Both the position numbers and the translations under genes were made by a program. The notes beneath the pieces were generated by a model, which was given only the letters and a program-made list of their open reading frames with translations, did no database searches and was not told the DNA's origin. Shown one piece after another: positions 49,815 to 58,947 of a DNA stretch of 64,000 nt (its first letter is position 1; the number at the start of each line of letters is the position of its first letter). Origin of the DNA: Megamonas hypermegale (GTDB lineage: Bacteria > Bacillota > Negativicutes > Selenomonadales > Selenomonadaceae); contig DCFC01000035.1 in NCBI GenBank assembly GCA_002314325.1, positions 52,091 through 116,090 of the forward strand. The letters are read 5' to 3'.

Positions 49815-49849
49815 CAAAAAAGGACACTGGAGTTAATCCAATGTCCTTT
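49815..49849 (-). terminator. Terminator after rplL
   Basis: GGACATTGG pairs with CCAGTGTCC (minus strand) followed by TTTTTT. It ends the L10 operon where rpoB would normally follow. Confidence 0.85.
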
Positions 49850-49866
49850 CATAGTGTCAAATAAAA

Positions 49867-50235
49867 TTATTTGAGTTCTACAGTTGCGCCAGCTTCTTCT
49901 AATTTAGCTTTTAAAGCTTCAGCGTCTTCTTTGGAAACGCCTTCTTTTACAGCTTTAGGAGCGCCGTCAACGAGAGCTTTAGCTTCTTTTAAGCCAAGGC
50001 CAGTTACTTCACGAACAACTTTGATTACGTTGATTTTTTTGTCGCCAGCGGAAGCTAAAACAACGTCGAATTCAGTTTTTTCTTCAGCAGCAGCAGCGCC
50101 AGCAGCCGGAGCAGCAGCTACAGCTACAGGAGCAGCAGCGCTAACACCAAATTTTTCTTCCATAGCTTTTACGAGTTCGGATAATTCAAGAACAGTCATT
50201 TCTTCAATGGCTTGCATAATTTCTTCTTTAGTCAT
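49867..50235 (-). CDS. rplL: 50S ribosomal protein L7/L12
   Basis: The 122-residue stalk protein has an N-terminal dimer domain, an Ala-rich hinge (about 36-52) and a C-terminal domain ([20 protein letters not shown]) that recruits GTPases. Confidence 0.98.
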   Translation of the reverse strand: MTKEEIMQAIEEMTVLELSELVKAMEEKFGVSAAAPVAVAAAPAAGAAAAEEKTEFDVVLASAGDKKINVIKVVREVTGLGLKEAKALVDGAPKAVKEGVSKEDAEALKAKLEEAGATVELK

Positions 50236-50308
50236 TTTTATATTCCTCCAAATTTCAATTGATTAATTTCTTTTTGTTTTATTAATAATTTATATAGAGA
50301 GAAACTGC

Positions 50309-50851
50309 TTATGCAGATTCTTTCTGAGCGCGGATTGCATCAAGCACATATACCATATTGCGGATAGTACCCTGAAGTACGTTGACCATACCGGAAATAG
50401 GAGCTTGCATGCTGCCAAGCACTTTCGCGATGAGAACTTCGCGAGGCGGTAGGGATGCCAAAGCTTTAACTTCATCAACGCTGATAACTTTGCCTTCAAC
50501 AACACCAAGTTTAATTGTTAAAACTTCTGTTTTTTCCAGTTTGTTTTCTTTGATGAAATCATATACTACTTTAGCTGGAGCTACAGCATCTTCAGCGGAT
50601 ACAGCAATAGCTGTCGTACCGTTTAAGACTGGATCTAAACCTTCTAAACCAGTTTCGTTAGCAGCGATGCGGAGCATAGTATTTTTTACTACATGATAGC
50701 TAACACCTGCTTCACGGAATTTAGCACGAAGTTTCATATCCTGAGCTACAGTTAAACCTTTATAACCTGTTAATACAACACCTTTCGCAGTGCTGAGCTG
50801 TTCTTTAAGGCTAGCTACTGCGGCTTGTTTTTCTGGACGAATGTTTGCCAT
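50309..50851 (-). CDS. rplJ: 50S ribosomal protein L10
   Basis: The 180-residue protein is the base of the stalk that holds L7/L12 dimers. Start ATG at 50851 (MANIRPEKQAAV). Upstream is the L10 leader, which folds to control this operon. Confidence 0.96.
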   Translation of the reverse strand: MANIRPEKQAAVASLKEQLSTAKGVVLTGYKGLTVAQDMKLRAKFREAGVSYHVVKNTMLRIAANETGLEGLDPVLNGTTAIAVSAEDAVAPAKVVYDFIKENKLEKTEVLTIKLGVVEGKVISVDEVKALASLPPREVLIAKVLGSMQAPISGMVNVLQGTIRNMVYVLDAIRAQKESA

Positions 50852-50894
50852 TTCATGGACACCCCCTCTCAAATGAGTATCTTTATTTCAACCA

Positions 50895-51010
50895 AAAAAC
50901 GGTCTCCAGTGCAACGACCGGAGACCGCAAATTTCTTGCCATGCCAGGTTTTAGACCTCGGCAGGCTATTTATTATGTCGCCTTGCGGCAACACCTGCTG
51001 TCTTAAGTCG
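50895..51010 (-). ncRNA. Ribosomal protein L10 leader
   Basis: The minus strand has the conserved leader core (GACAGCAGGTG, GCGGCAAGGCGAC, CCTGCCGAGGT) and ends in a terminator-like hairpin, GGTCTCC ... GGAGACC then TTTTTT (about 50895-50928). By family knowledge, excess L10 binds such leaders and represses rplJ-rplL. Confidence 0.8.
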
Positions 51011-51033
51011 CTTTATCAAATAAATATTTAATT

Positions 51034-51738
51034 TTATTCTGCTTTAACAGCTTTAAAGTTTGTGTTAACAGTAACAGCTGGTCCCATAGTAGTGCTAATA
51101 GTGATATTGCGCATATACTGACCTTTAGCTGCTGCTGGTTTTACTTTTACTAATGTGTCAAGCAATGTCTGTAAGTTCTGTACAAGTTTTTCGCTTTCGA
51201 AGGAAACTTTGCCGATTGGCACATGAACATTACCTGCTTTATCAGTTCTATATTCAACTTTACCTGCTTTAATTTCATTAACAGCTTTTGTTAAATCCAT
51301 TGTAACAGTACCAAGTTTCGGGTTTGGCATTAAGCCGCGAGGACCGAGAATTCTACCAAGACGACCAACAACACCCATCATATCAGGAGTTGCAACAGTA
51401 ACGTCGAAGTCGAACCAGCCTTCTTTAATTTTTGCAACGTATTCGTCGGAACCAACGTAATCAGCTCCGGCTGCCTGAGCCTCAGCAACTTTGTCGCCTT
51501 TAGCAAAAACTAATACTTTTTTCGTTTTGCCAGTGCCATGCGGCAGTACAACGGCACCGCGAACCTGCTGGTCAGCATATTTAGGGTTTACACCTAAACG
51601 TACAGCTACATCAACAGTTTCATCAAATTTAGCAGTAGCAGTTTTTTTCACAACTTCTACAGCTTCAGCTAAATCGTAAGCTTTGCCAGCTTCTACTAAT
51701 TTAGCAGCTTCTTGGTATTTTTTACCAAATTTAGCCAT
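51034..51738 (-). CDS. rplA: 50S ribosomal protein L1
   Basis: The 234-residue protein forms the mobile stalk beside the E site. L1 motif [18 protein letters not shown] present. Follows rplK after about 70 nt. Confidence 0.98.
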   Translation of the reverse strand: MAKFGKKYQEAAKLVEAGKAYDLAEAVEVVKKTATAKFDETVDVAVRLGVNPKYADQQVRGAVVLPHGTGKTKKVLVFAKGDKVAEAQAAGADYVGSDEYVAKIKEGWFDFDVTVATPDMMGVVGRLGRILGPRGLMPNPKLGTVTMDLTKAVNEIKAGKVEYRTDKAGNVHVPIGKVSFESEKLVQNLQTLLDTLVKVKPAAAKGQYMRNITISTTMGPAVTVNTNFKAVKAE

Positions 51739-51807
51739 TTAAAAAATCTCTCCTTTGTGGTTGTAACGGTATAAGCCTCCCACAGACGGATATTTCATCT
51801 ATGACTA
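51739..51807 (-). promoter_or_regulatory. Possible L1-binding leader in the rplK-rplA gap
   Basis: The minus strand reads GTGGGAGGCTTATACCGTT and then ends in CCAC, a stem-like pattern resembling L1-regulated leaders. Weak evidence. Confidence 0.35.
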
Positions 51808-52233
51808 TCAGTCAACGATTTCGATACCCATGCTGCGTGCAGTACCTTCAATCATGCGTGTTGCAGCTTCAATATCTGCAGCATTGAGGTCCTGCATTTT
51901 TGTTTCAGCAATTTTTACAGCTTCTGCGCGCGGCAGTTTAGCTACTTTCTTTTTATTAGGTTCACCGGATGCTTTTTCAAGACCAGCTGCTTTTTTCAGA
52001 AGAACAGCTGCCGGCGGAGTTTTTGTAATAAATGTAAAGGATCTATCTTCAAAAACTGTAATTTCAACTGGGATGATTAAACCGCCCTGTTTAGCAGTTC
52101 TTTCGTTGAATTCTTTAACGAAAGCCATGATATTTACACCAGCCTGACCTAAAGCAGGACCAACTGGAGGAGCAGGAGTAGCTTTACCAGCGAGAACTTG
52201 CAGTTTTACAAGTTTAACAACTTTTTTCGGCAT
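51808..52233 (-). CDS. rplK: 50S ribosomal protein L11
   Basis: The 141-residue protein has the proline-rich N-terminal [19 protein letters not shown] and binds the GTPase-associated rRNA. Confidence 0.98.
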   Translation of the reverse strand: MPKKVVKLVKLQVLAGKATPAPPVGPALGQAGVNIMAFVKEFNERTAKQGGLIIPVEITVFEDRSFTFITKTPPAAVLLKKAAGLEKASGEPNKKKVAKLPRAEAVKIAETKMQDLNAADIEAATRMIEGTARSMGIEIVD

Positions 52234-52292
52234 TGTTATTTACACCTCCTTGAGATTTAGAAATATAACGGTTGTTATATTGATTTGCTGAT

Positions 52293-52862
52293 TTATATTT
52301 TTTCTATCTGGTCAAAACTGCATTCTACTGCAGTTTCTCTTCCAAACATATCAACAACGCCTTTAATCTTATTCTTACTATAATCAATTTCGGTTATAGT
52401 TGCAACAAAATTTTCAAAAGCTCCGGATTTGATGTTTACTTTGTCGCCTACTTCAACATCAAGGTCAACAACTTCTCTTATTTCCTTGGATTGTTCGGCT
52501 TCTTCATCCATACCCATTGCTTTTAAAATTCTTTTGGCTTCTTCATCTGTCAATGGAACAGGTTTTGTATTGGAACCGACAAAGCCTGTAACACCCGGGG
52601 TATTTCTTACAATATACCAGGAACGTTCGTCTACTATCATTTCCAGCAGAACATAACCCGGGAAAATTTTTCTTTCTACTACTTTTTCTTTGCCATTTCT
52701 CTTTTCAGTTTCTTTTTCTACAGGCACGATTACGTGGAAGATTTTGTCTTCCATGCCCATGGAGTGGATTTTTCTTTCAAGATTGGCTTTAACTTTGTTT
52801 TCATAACCGGAATATGTATGGATTACATACCATTTCTTCTCTGATTCCATGCCAAGGGACAA
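52293..52862 (-). CDS. nusG: Transcription termination/antitermination factor NusG
   Basis: The 189-residue protein has the NGN domain (KKWYVIHTYSGYENKVKANL) and a C-terminal KOW domain. The TTG at 52862 fits the AGGAGGTGG site better; an ATG four codons later is also possible. Follows secE closely. Confidence 0.95.
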   Translation of the reverse strand: MSLGMESEKKWYVIHTYSGYENKVKANLERKIHSMGMEDKIFHVIVPVEKETEKRNGKEKVVERKIFPGYVLLEMIVDERSWYIVRNTPGVTGFVGSNTKPVPLTDEEAKRILKAMGMDEEAEQSKEIREVVDLDVEVGDKVNIKSGAFENFVATITEIDYSKNKIKGVVDMFGRETAVECSFDQIEKI

Positions 52863-52882
52863 GACATCTCCACCTCCTGCGA

Positions 52883-53101
52883 TTACTGTAATATGAGATT
52901 GAATATACGGGCAAAAATAGTATCACATATCCAAATTAAAGCACAAACAAATGCCACCGCAACAAAAACTACTCCTGTATAGGAAACGAGTTCTTTGCGT
53001 GTAGGCCATACAACTTTTTTTAATTCAGTCTTAACACCGGATAAAAAGCCTATTATACCGGATTTTTCCTGTCTTACTGGAGTATTTTCATTCTGTGCCA
53101 T
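52883..53101 (-). CDS. secE: Protein translocase subunit SecE
   Basis: The 72-residue single-span protein has an amphipathic segment (GVKTELKKVVWPTRKEL) and one membrane helix (about 40-65). Clamps SecY. Confidence 0.95.
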   Translation of the reverse strand: MAQNENTPVRQEKSGIIGFLSGVKTELKKVVWPTRKELVSYTGVVFVAVAFVCALIWICDTIFARIFNLILQ

Positions 53102-53133
53102 TTTTTCACATCCTCACACTAACGAAAAAAACC

Positions 53134-53283
53134 TTATTTAGTTTCTCTGTGTAAAGTATGTTTTTTACAGAATTTGCAATACTTTTTCATTTCAATTCTA
53201 TCAGGATCATTTTTTTTATTTTTATTAGTCCTGTAATTGCGCTGTTTGCATTCAGTGCAGGCTAAAGTAATAGCATTGCGCAT
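53134..53283 (-). CDS. rpmG: 50S ribosomal protein L33
   Basis: The 49-residue protein reads [19 protein letters not shown] at its start and has zinc pairs CTEC and CKFC. GAGGGG precedes the ATG. An ATG 5 bases upstream is out of frame. First gene of the rpmG-secE-nusG unit. Confidence 0.95.
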   Translation of the reverse strand: MRNAITLACTECKQRNYRTNKNKKNDPDRIEMKKYCKFCKKHTLHRETK

Positions 53284-53343
53284 CTCATGCACCCCTCTTT
53301 ACATTAATTAGTAATAATATTCGTCTTAGAACGTCGTCTATAT

Positions 53344-53372
53344 AATTTATCACAATTGCTTCTTTGTGTCAA
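53344..53372 (-). promoter_or_regulatory. Promoter of rpmG-secE-nusG-rplK unit
   Basis: Minus strand TTGACA (53367-53372), 17 bp, TAAATT (53344-53349), 60 bp before rpmG. Confidence 0.65.
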
Positions 53373-53472
53373 ATAAATAACGACTACAGGCGAAATTGAA
53401 AATTAAACACCAAAAACGCCTGACACTGGTTGAATATTTTAAATTATATTCACAAACCCACTAACATAAATA

Positions 53473-53498
53473 AAGCCCCTACTTTTATAAGGGGTTAT
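53473..53498 (-). terminator. Terminator of the Thr-fMet-Thr-Met tRNA unit
   Basis: AACCCCT pairs with AGGGGCT followed by TTATTT on the minus strand, just past tRNA-Met. Confidence 0.75.
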
Positions 53499-53507
53499 CA
53501 TTTTGGT

Positions 53508-53584
53508 TGGTGGCGGCGCAGAGATTCGAACTCCGGACACTGCGGGTATGAACCGCATGCTCTAGCCAACTGAGCTACGCCGCC
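53508..53584 (-). tRNA. tRNA-Met (CAT), elongator
   Basis: Cloverleaf with paired acceptor GGCGGCG/CGCCGCC and CCA. Stem TGCGG/CCGCA encloses TTCATAC. Paired first base marks it as elongator. Confidence 0.93.
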
Positions 53585-53603
53585 ATGTTATTATGTTTTA
53601 TAG

Positions 53604-53679
53604 TGGAGCTGATGACCGGGATTGAACCGGTGACCTTATCCTTACCAAGGATACGCTCTGCCGACTGAGCTACATCAGC
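53604..53679 (-). tRNA. tRNA-Thr (GGT)
   Basis: Acceptor GCTGATG/CATCAGC with encoded CCA; loop TTGGTAA gives anticodon GGT. Confidence 0.95.
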
Positions 53680-53692
53680 AGAAATCGGCTTT

Positions 53693-53768
53693 TGGTTGCG
53701 GGGAGAGGACTTGAACCTCTGGCCTTCGGGTTATGAGCCCGACGAGCTACCAACTGCTCCACCCCGCG
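53693..53768 (-). tRNA. tRNA-fMet (CAT), initiator
   Basis: Starts CGCGGGG with the unpaired first C typical of initiators; anticodon stem TCGGG/CCCGA encloses CTCATAA. CCA encoded. Confidence 0.95.
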
Positions 53769-53786
53769 ATATTGGTAAAGACTTTC

Positions 53787-53862
53787 TGGAGCTGGCGAGA
53801 GGAATTGAACCCCCAACCTGCTGATTACAAGTCAGCTGCTCTGCCAATTGAGCTACACCAGC
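53787..53862 (-). tRNA. tRNA-Thr (TGT), copy 2
   Basis: Identical over 76 nt to the tRNA at 2310-2385. Confidence 0.95.
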
Positions 53863-53904
53863 ATTCCTTCTGCTTTCTTATCAGCACCGCGCTGACAGTT
53901 AATA

Positions 53905-53933
53905 ATATTATCATAAGACAAAGTGTTTGTAAA
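53905..53933 (-). promoter_or_regulatory. Promoter of the four-tRNA unit
   Basis: Minus strand TTTACA (53928-53933), 17 bp, TAATAT (53905-53910). Confidence 0.7.
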
Positions 53934-54137
53934 GCCCTTTTTTGAAAAAAATTAAAAAAAAGTTAAAAAAAGTTGTTTTGACGTTTATAAAATGATACGT
54001 ATATATTTAATAAGGAAATCTTTAAGCGGAAATTATATTTTTGCTAATCTATCATAAAAACTGTATAATAGTTATGGTATATTGTGTATTAATCAATAAT
54101 AAATCAAATAAATATATTATGATAGGAGTCATTTGGA

Positions 54138-54857
54138 ATGCTAGAATTGAAAAATCTATCATTTTCCGTTAATGAAGGAAATTCTTCTAAGGAAATTCTC
54201 AACAATATCAATCTGAAAATTGATGACAAAAAATTTATTGTAATAACCGGACCGAACGGCGGCGGTAAATCGACCCTCGCCAAAATAATCATGGGTATCG
54301 AAAAACCTACCTCCGGTCAAATTCTCTTTAACGGTGAAGACATCACCGGCTGGGATATCACCAAACGCGCCAACGCTGGTATAAGCTTCGCCTTTCAGCA
54401 GCCGGTCCGCTTCAAAGGCATCGGCGTCAAGGATTTGCTGAGTATCGCCGCAGGTGAAAAACTCACGACGAGCGGAGCATGCACCTATCTTTCCGAAGTC
54501 GGTCTGTGCGCTGCCGACTATGTGCGCCGCGAAGTGGACAGCTCTCTGTCCGGCGGTGAGATAAAACGCATCGAAATCGCCACCATCCTGGCACGCAAGC
54601 AGACAAAACTGGCCGTATTCGACGAACCGGAAGCCGGTATCGATTTATGGAGCTTTCAAAAACTCATCAGCGTATTTGAAAAAATGCACCAGGAGCAGCG
54701 CTCCATCATGATAATTTCCCACCAGGAACGCATTTTGAATATTGCCGATGAAATCGTCCTGATTGCCAACGGTTCCGTTAAGCAAATCGGCTCAAAAGAA
54801 GAAATCATGCCGCAGCTCATGGAAGTTGCCGGTGTCTGCGATTTTTACAAAAAATAA
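54138..54857 (+). CDS. SufC-like ATPase of a minimal SUF (Sms) system
   Basis: The 239-residue ABC ATPase has Walker A GPNGGGKST (38-46), signature LSGGEIKR, and Walker B AVFDEP. With the downstream SufB/D-like scaffold it resembles the SmsC-SmsB pair, which assembles Fe-S clusters without SufD, SufS or SufU in the same locus. RBS AGGAG precedes the ATG. Overlaps nothing; 12 bp separate the two genes. Confidence 0.9.
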   Translation: MLELKNLSFSVNEGNSSKEILNNINLKIDDKKFIVITGPNGGGKSTLAKIIMGIEKPTSGQILFNGEDITGWDITKRANAGISFAFQQPVRFKGIGVKDLLSIAAGEKLTTSGACTYLSEVGLCAADYVRREVDSSLSGGEIKRIEIATILARKQTKLAVFDEPEAGIDLWSFQKLISVFEKMHQEQRSIMIISHQERILNIADEIVLIANGSVKQIGSKEEIMPQLMEVAGVCDFYKK

Positions 54858-54869
54858 GGAGGATTTTCC

Positions 54870-55790
54870 ATGCTTGATAATATCGAAAAAGATTTACTGG
54901 AAAAAGTTTCCGGTATTAAGGATAAACCAAAAGGGGCCTACAATATCCGCATAAACAGCAAAGCTGTCGACCGTGCTTCCAGCGAAAACATCACCATTAC
55001 AAAAAAAGAAGACAAGGACGGTATCGACATCCGCATTGCCTCCGGCACAAAAAAAGAAGTCTGCTACATTCCTGTCATAATGGATAAAGCCGGTATTACC
55101 GAATCCGTCTATAACGATTTTTATATCGGTGATGACTGCGACATAACGATTGTCGCCGGCTGCGGTATTCACAACTGCGGCAAGGAGGACTCCGAACACG
55201 ACGGCATTCACGCTTTCTACGTCGGCAAAAACTCCAAAGTAAAATATCTCGAAACGCATTACGGTTCCGGCGACGGCGAAGGCAAGCGCATCATGAACCC
55301 GACGACGATTGTCGATATGGATGAAAACTCCTACATGGAAATGATAACGACGCAAATCCGCGGCGTAAATTCCACTAAACGCATAACAAAAGGAACAGTA
55401 GGCAAAAATGCCACGCTCATCGTCAAAGAAAAACTTTTAACGCACGGCGACCAGTTTGCCGAAAGTGATTTTGAAGTCAACCTGAACGGTGAAAATTCCC
55501 ATTCCAATATAATATCCCGCGCCGTAGCTCAGGATAAATCCAAACAGATTTTCGTCGCCAAAATTTACGGCAACAACAAATGCCACGGCCATTCCGAATG
55601 TGATGCCATCATCATGAACGATGCCAACATCTCCGCTATCCCGGAAATAAAAGCCAACCATCCGGAGTCAAACTTAATCCACGAAGCCGCCATCGGCAAA
55701 ATTGCCGGTGAGCAGCTTATAAAACTGATGAGCCTCGGTCTTACGGAAAAAGAAGCCGAAAACCAAATTATCAACGGTTTCTTAAAATAA
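54870..55790 (+). CDS. SufB/SufD-like scaffold of a minimal SUF (Sms) system
   Basis: The 306-residue protein has the SufBD beta-helix core and C-terminal HEAAIGKIAGEQLIKLMSLG motif that contacts SufC. Shorter than SufB (about 480 residues). Cys and His residues (CGIHNC, CHGHSEC) could bind cluster or iron. AAGGAGG precedes the ATG. Cysteine desulfurase is not nearby, so sulfur donation is unknown. Confidence 0.9.
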   Translation: MLDNIEKDLLEKVSGIKDKPKGAYNIRINSKAVDRASSENITITKKEDKDGIDIRIASGTKKEVCYIPVIMDKAGITESVYNDFYIGDDCDITIVAGCGIHNCGKEDSEHDGIHAFYVGKNSKVKYLETHYGSGDGEGKRIMNPTTIVDMDENSYMEMITTQIRGVNSTKRITKGTVGKNATLIVKEKLLTHGDQFAESDFEVNLNGENSHSNIISRAVAQDKSKQIFVAKIYGNNKCHGHSECDAIIMNDANISAIPEIKANHPESNLIHEAAIGKIAGEQLIKLMSLGLTEKEAENQIINGFLK

Positions 55791-55888
55791 ATTCTGCCAA
55801 AGAGCAGCTTCCTGCTGCAAAGCGCGGCAGGAATAGCCGCATTCAGCTAGAATATTTACTGTATAAAATAAAAACAGGAGGTTCTCTC

Positions 55889-56476
55889 ATGAAAAAATCC
55901 CTATGTATAATTTCCCTGCTTGCTGCAATGCTCTTCAGCATGGCTACAGCATTTGCCGCTACGGAAACAACGACCGTCATTGATGAAAACTACGATTTGA
56001 AATCCATCAAGACGCTGGCGATTACGACTCCGTACTACAAACCGTCCGCTCAAAGCGTTTACCTCAACGAAAAAAATCGTCCGAACGCACCGAAAATCGT
56101 TACAACCGATATGCTCGTTCAGGCTGCCGTTGATGTCGCCAAAGAAGATGACACCGGTCTTACCGTTCTTTCCGACAAACAAATCAACAGCGCCATCTTA
56201 AACAGCACCGGCATCGACATTACGACGCTGGACAAAGCGGCTGCCAAAAAACTGTATAAAGACAACATTAAAAACTATGCCGATGCTTATGCAGTGTTCA
56301 CATTCTCCAATGACAGCTACGTCGTTATGACCGTTGATATCTACAATGCCAAAGACAACAGTTATATCCTGTCCTACCGCATTATCAACGGCAAACAGGA
56401 AAACGACACCATCGAAAATTACAATATGTTCATGCACAAATTCTACCGTATGCTCACGCTTGAAAGCAAAAAATAA
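55889..56476 (+). CDS. Secreted protein of unknown function
   Basis: The 195-residue protein has a Sec signal peptide (KKSLCIISLLAAMLFSMA, cleavage after AFA about 24). The mature part is polar with a Pro-poor alpha/beta composition; no known domain recognised. AGGAGG is 8 bases before the ATG. Stands between sms genes and the arg operon with its own terminator. Confidence 0.8.
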   Translation: MKKSLCIISLLAAMLFSMATAFAATETTTVIDENYDLKSIKTLAITTPYYKPSAQSVYLNEKNRPNAPKIVTTDMLVQAAVDVAKEDDTGLTVLSDKQINSAILNSTGIDITTLDKAAAKKLYKDNIKNYADAYAVFTFSNDSYVVMTVDIYNAKDNSYILSYRIINGKQENDTIENYNMFMHKFYRMLTLESKK

Positions 56477-56481
56477 TTTTT

Positions 56482-56527
56482 CAGCAGTATGTATAATTTT
56501 TTTATAGTTATACATGCTGCTCTTTTT
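56482..56527 (+). terminator. Terminator after the secreted-protein gene
   Basis: AGCAGTATGTATAA pairs (one G-U) with TTATACATGCTGCT, followed by a T run. Confidence 0.75.
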
Positions 56528-56575
56528 ATTTTTAAAAATTTTACAAATTACTATTGAAATTTTATTACTGTTGGT

Positions 56576-56589
56576 TGTATAATTATTAA
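56576..56589 (+). promoter_or_regulatory. Possible ArgR box upstream of argC
   Basis: TGTATAATTATTAA differs from the ARG-box pattern TGNATWWWWATNCA by one base. Only one clear copy, so low confidence; repression by ArgR is expected from family knowledge. Confidence 0.35.
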
Positions 56590-56620
56590 CATCTTATTCA
56601 CTAGCGTTTTTTTCTATTTA

Positions 56621-56629
56621 TGCTATAAT
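56621..56629 (+). promoter_or_regulatory. Extended -10 promoter of the arg operon
   Basis: TGCTATAAT (TATAAT at 56624-56629) with no good -35 box; start about 50 bp before argC. Confidence 0.45.
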
Positions 56630-56685
56630 ATGGTTGCTGTAATTTACACTTTTACACAGTTTTTTTATTTTAATAGGAGGATATC

Positions 56686-57723
56686 ATGGTAAAAGTAAGC
56701 ATTATCGGCGCTACCGGCTATGCAGGGGCGGAGCTTCTGCGCCTTTTGTACAATCACCCGCAAGTCGAAGTAGTGCATATTACCTCTGAAAGCTATACTG
56801 GTAAAGCCATATCGGAAGTATATCCGCATTTGCGCGGACTGTATGACCAGAAATTAATCAGCATGAAGGATTTGGACATAATCGCTAAAGACAGCGATTT
56901 CGTCTTCATCGGTCTGCCGCACGGTCATGCCATGGAAGTCGGCAAAGCTTTGGCTGATACGGACGTACGCATTATCGACCTCGGCGCGGATTACCGCTTT
57001 GACGATACGGCCGTTTATGAACAATGGTATAAAGTATCCCATACGCATAAAGATGCCGCCCGCGTTTACGGGCTTGCCGAATTGTACCGCGACGAAATAA
57101 AATCGGCCAAAATCATCGGCAATGCGGGCTGTTACACTACGGCAAGCATTTTAGCTCTTGCTCCGCTCGTTAAAAACGAATTTATCGAGCCGAACACCAT
57201 TATTATTGATGCTAAATCCGGCACTTCCGGCGCCGGCCGTTCACCGAAACTCATGAACCACTACCCGGAATTTTATGATAATTTCAAAGCCTACGGTGTG
57301 GCTACGCACCGCCACACGCCGGAAATCGAACAGGCGCTCGGCCATCTGTGCGGACGCAAGGTTACGCTTAATTTCACACCGCATCTTGTGCCTATGAGCC
57401 GCGGCATTTTAAGTACGTGCTACGCCAACATCAAACAGTGGGTTACGCCGGAAATGATTGACAATGCCTACAGCGAAATGTACGGCAAGGAATTTTTCAT
57501 TCGTCTGCTCGGCAGAGGCGGCTATCCGTCAACGAAAGAAGTGCGCGGCTCCAACTTCTGCGATATCGGCTGGCATATCGACCTTCGCACCGGCCGCATA
57601 ATCGTGCTTTCCGCTATCGACAATCTCGTGAAGGGCGCAGCCGGTCAGGCCGTTCAGAATTTGAACATTGCCTGCGGCTTCGATGAAAAGACGGGACTTG
57701 ATTTCACTCCAATTTATCCGTAA
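56686..57723 (+). CDS. argC: N-acetyl-gamma-glutamyl-phosphate reductase
   Basis: The 345-residue NADPH enzyme makes N-acetylglutamate semialdehyde. NAD-binding GATGYAG (8-14) and catalytic Cys149 in GNAGCYTT are present. AGGAGG precedes the ATG. First gene of argCJBDFGH. Confidence 0.97.
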   Translation: MVKVSIIGATGYAGAELLRLLYNHPQVEVVHITSESYTGKAISEVYPHLRGLYDQKLISMKDLDIIAKDSDFVFIGLPHGHAMEVGKALADTDVRIIDLGADYRFDDTAVYEQWYKVSHTHKDAARVYGLAELYRDEIKSAKIIGNAGCYTTASILALAPLVKNEFIEPNTIIIDAKSGTSGAGRSPKLMNHYPEFYDNFKAYGVATHRHTPEIEQALGHLCGRKVTLNFTPHLVPMSRGILSTCYANIKQWVTPEMIDNAYSEMYGKEFFIRLLGRGGYPSTKEVRGSNFCDIGWHIDLRTGRIIVLSAIDNLVKGAAGQAVQNLNIACGFDEKTGLDFTPIYP

Positions 57724-57741
57724 TTACAGGGGAGGATTATA

Positions 57742-58947
57742 ATGATAAAGAAAGATAATCAGGGCGTAACTTACGCCAAAGGATTTAAAGCAGCCGGTGT
57801 CAAAGCCGGTATAAAAAAGAGCGGCAATCTCGATGTCGCTGTAATCTACACTGAAACAGAAGCGGCTATTGCCGGTACATTCACGCAGAATAAAGTGGCT
57901 GCCGCTCCTGTATACGTTTCCAAAGAAACGGTCGCTACGAAAACGGCTCATGCTATTGTTGCCAACGCCGGCTGCGCTAATGCCTGCACTGGTCAGCAGG
58001 GCATGAACGATGCTTATAAAACGAGAGAAATCGCAGCAGCTGCACTCGGCATTAAAGCCGATGACGTAATCGTCGGCTCTACCGGCGTTATCGGCGTTAC
58101 GCTTCCTATGGACAAACTGGAAGCCGGCATTAAAGATGCTGTAGCCAATTTATCCGAAACAGGCAGCATTGATGCAGCCAATGCCATCATCACCACTGAT
58201 ACGCACAACAAATCCATGACAGTTAAATTCGATATCGACGGCACGGAAGTTCATATGGGCGCTATCGCCAAAGGTTCCGGCATGATACGCCCGAACATGG
58301 CGACGATGCTCTGCTATATCACAACTGACCTTGCCATCAGTCAGGAACTTTTGCAGAAAGCATTATCTGCCTGCGTGGAAAAATCCTTCAACATGATTTC
58401 CGTCGACGGCGACATGAGCACGAACGATACGGTTGTCGTTCTCGCCAACGGTCTTGCAGGCAATGCCAAAATCACGGAAGAAAACGCGGCATATGAATTA
58501 TTCTGCACTAATTTAATGGCACTGTGCACTGAACTTGCCAAAGAAATCGCAGCAGACGGCGAAGGCGCCAGCAAATTCCTGACAATCAACGTAAAAGGCG
58601 CAAAATCCTTTGCCGATGCCAAAACGGTCGGCATGGCTGTAGCCAACTCTCCGCTCGTAAAAACGGCGTTTTTCGGCGAAGACCCGAACTGGGGCCGCGT
58701 AATCTGCGCTGTCGGTTATTCCGGCGCGGACATGGTTCCGGAAAAAACAGTCGTTAAATTCGGCGGCATCACCATTTTTGACTGCGGCGTAGGCGCAACA
58801 TATGACAGCGAAGCACTCGTACAGGTGATGAGACAGAAAGACATCGTCATCGACATTGAACTCAACATAGGCGACGCTGACGCTACCGTATGGACATGCG
58901 ACCTTTCTTACGAATACGTGAAAATTAACGGGGAGTATCACACCTGA
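57742..58947 (+). CDS. argJ: Bifunctional glutamate N-acetyltransferase / ornithine acetyltransferase
   Basis: The 401-residue proenzyme is cut before Thr188 in the motif NMATML to give two chains. It recycles the acetyl group between ornithine and glutamate, so argA/argE are not needed. Stop overlaps the argB start (TGATG). Confidence 0.97.
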   Translation: MIKKDNQGVTYAKGFKAAGVKAGIKKSGNLDVAVIYTETEAAIAGTFTQNKVAAAPVYVSKETVATKTAHAIVANAGCANACTGQQGMNDAYKTREIAAAALGIKADDVIVGSTGVIGVTLPMDKLEAGIKDAVANLSETGSIDAANAIITTDTHNKSMTVKFDIDGTEVHMGAIAKGSGMIRPNMATMLCYITTDLAISQELLQKALSACVEKSFNMISVDGDMSTNDTVVVLANGLAGNAKITEENAAYELFCTNLMALCTELAKEIAADGEGASKFLTINVKGAKSFADAKTVGMAVANSPLVKTAFFGEDPNWGRVICAVGYSGADMVPEKTVVKFGGITIFDCGVGATYDSEALVQVMRQKDIVIDIELNIGDADATVWTCDLSYEYVKINGEYHT

